Assembly (NCBI GenBank): GCA_002327225.1
Contig: DCUN01000212.1
Coordinates: 1-6,732, forward strand
DNA from: Desulfobulbaceae bacterium UBA2213
GTDB taxonomy: Bacteria > Desulfobacterota > Desulfobulbia > Desulfobulbales > Desulfocapsaceae
Length of the DNA stretch: 6,732 nt
Reading direction: 5' to 3'
Position numbers and translations under genes: made by a program. The notes beneath the pieces were generated by a model. It was given only the letters and a program-made list of their open reading frames with translations, was not told the DNA's origin and searched no databases. Every line of letters begins with the position of its first letter. Positions within the stretch are counted from its first letter, which is position 1. This document shows positions 5,999 to 6,732 of the stretch, one piece after another.

Positions 5999-6429
5999 GC
6001 TTTTTCAGAGTGAAAGGCGGTAGGGACGGCTCTGCTAAACCCTCTTCAACAACAAATAACTCTCCAATATCTTTATAGACAGCAAGGAACCAGAACAGGA
6101 AGGGAAGTATCCACTGTCCTGTGGTCCTCCATAGTTGACTGAAGAACAGATGAGCTATTGTTCCTTTCCTTTCCCCATTAACTCTGCTTTAATTTAGTTG
6201 GCTTTGAAATCCGATTACACCATTAAGAATATTGGCTAATAATTCATGGGTTACTAATCAGCAGTCGAGTGCGCTTTAAGGCTTGAACAATGGCGTGACC
6301 GAGAAGTGATGATAGATAATTGAACGAAAAGGGGGTGGCGCGGCCCGCCTCCAACCTTGTTAATATTAAGTGGGCCACCTTGATTTACGGCTACAGCTAA
6401 ATAACTACATCAATGCCTTGGAGCTAACT
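5999..6429. other. Intergenic stretch with no convincing gene
   Basis: About 430 bases between the terminator and the exported-protein gene. Stops are frequent in the plus frames I read and no conserved domain is seen. A minus-strand frame stays open from 6188 to 5973 (71 codons), but it lacks any ATG, GTG or TTG and runs through the terminator, so I do not call it. Small structures include the palindrome TTAATATTAA (6360-6369) and a GC-rich patch at about 6331-6352 containing GGCG and CGCC around five bases. No tRNA or recognised riboswitch was found by eye. Confidence 0.6.
6420..6423 (+). promoter_or_regulatory. Ribosome binding site of the exported-protein gene
   Basis: GGAG lies six bases before the ATG at 6430, which supports this start. 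Confidence 0.6.
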
Positions 6430-6732
6430 ATGAATTTTCTATGCTGCATTTTGACCGGATTTAGCAACAGGCTCCTTCTGTGCTTTATGGCAGCAGTTCT
6501 GCTTGGGTCCGCCTCTAACGCATTAGCTCTCAATTTAGCTAGTTATATGCCCCATGAGCCAGGAAACCAGTGGTCCTACGTCAACAACAACCAGGCCACT
6601 TTAACCACTACTATTGGCAGCCCGGTAATGCTGTCCAGTAGTGTGGCCGCGATTCCTTGGACGCAAGTCATCTCGGGCGAACCGGGGATTACAGTCACAT
6701 ACAACACTATGTTTTGGTTCAGCGTGAATTGG
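6430..6732 (+). CDS. Exported protein of unknown function, 3' end cut off by the window edge
   Basis: The frame is open for 101 codons to the end of the window. The N-terminus has a Sec-type signal peptide: Arg14, the hydrophobic core LLLCFMAAVLLG (15-26), and a likely signal peptidase I site after ALA at residue 33. The signal is somewhat long because an extra hydrophobic segment with two cysteines (FLCCILTG) comes before the arginine. No lipobox cysteine is seen. The mature part starts LNLASYMPHEPGNQWSYVNNN. The PxxxGNxWxY pattern recalls the start of several periplasmic beta-rich proteins, but that is a weak similarity from memory. It continues Ser/Thr/Asn-rich, as in beta-rich exported proteins. 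GGAG six bases upstream supports the start. The family cannot be named from this fragment. Confidence 0.75.
   Translation, partial: MNFLCCILTGFSNRLLLCFMAAVLLGSASNALALNLASYMPHEPGNQWSYVNNNQATLTTTIGSPVMLSSSVAAIPWTQVISGEPGITVTYNTMFWFSVNW

Noticed and set aside
5973..6188. A 71-codon open frame on the minus strand with a hydrophobic, tryptophan-rich middle part
   Set aside because: It has no ATG, GTG or TTG start, no ribosome binding site, and its 3' part is the terminator T-run read backwards (a poly-lysine stretch). It is probably chance, or at most an old remnant.
6331..6380. GC-rich patch before the exported-protein gene considered as a sigma54 promoter or a c-di-GMP riboswitch
   Set aside because: The GG to GC spacing is 8 rather than 10 for sigma54, and the conserved GEMM riboswitch core is not present.

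Overview
The window looks like ordinary chromosomal DNA from a Gram-negative bacterium of moderate GC content. A Desulfobacterota (former Deltaproteobacteria) host, perhaps of the Desulfobulbales type, is an inference. It rests on the mix of a lipobox lipoprotein with an OB-like domain, a DUF1566/Lcl_C protein, a plant-isoamylase-like debranching enzyme and loosely packed genes. No rRNA, tRNA, CRISPR array, insertion sequence or phage gene was recognised.

Positions 1-4712 carry four genes, all on the minus strand. In transcription order they are a glycogen debranching enzyme (glgX type, 4712-2598), a small cytoplasmic SGNH/GDSL hydrolase (2448-1924), a lipoprotein with two small beta-rich domains (1833-928), and ketopantoate reductase panE (802 to beyond the left edge, so its 3' end is missing). 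The gaps between them are about 90-150 bp. A candidate promoter sits before the hydrolase and a very long perfect hairpin (829-885) sits between the lipoprotein and panE. The four genes therefore may not form one operon. They have no obvious shared pathway: glycogen breakdown, ester hydrolysis, an envelope protein and pantothenate/CoA synthesis.

Positions 4713-4987 are a divergent intergenic region. It holds two inverted repeats, a candidate extended -10 promoter and a good ribosome binding site for a plus-strand gene (4988-5923). That gene encodes a protein with an unrecognised N-terminal region and a C-terminal DUF1566/Lcl_C domain. It ends in a strong intrinsic terminator (5961-5998).

Positions 5999-6429 hold no convincing gene. 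At 6430 a plus-strand gene for an exported protein with a clear signal peptide begins and runs off the right edge.

I found no clear evidence for an undescribed multi-gene system. The items most worth a second look are the long hairpin upstream of panE, the DUF1566 protein that lacks a signal peptide and has an unidentified N-terminal half, and the two-domain lipoprotein.
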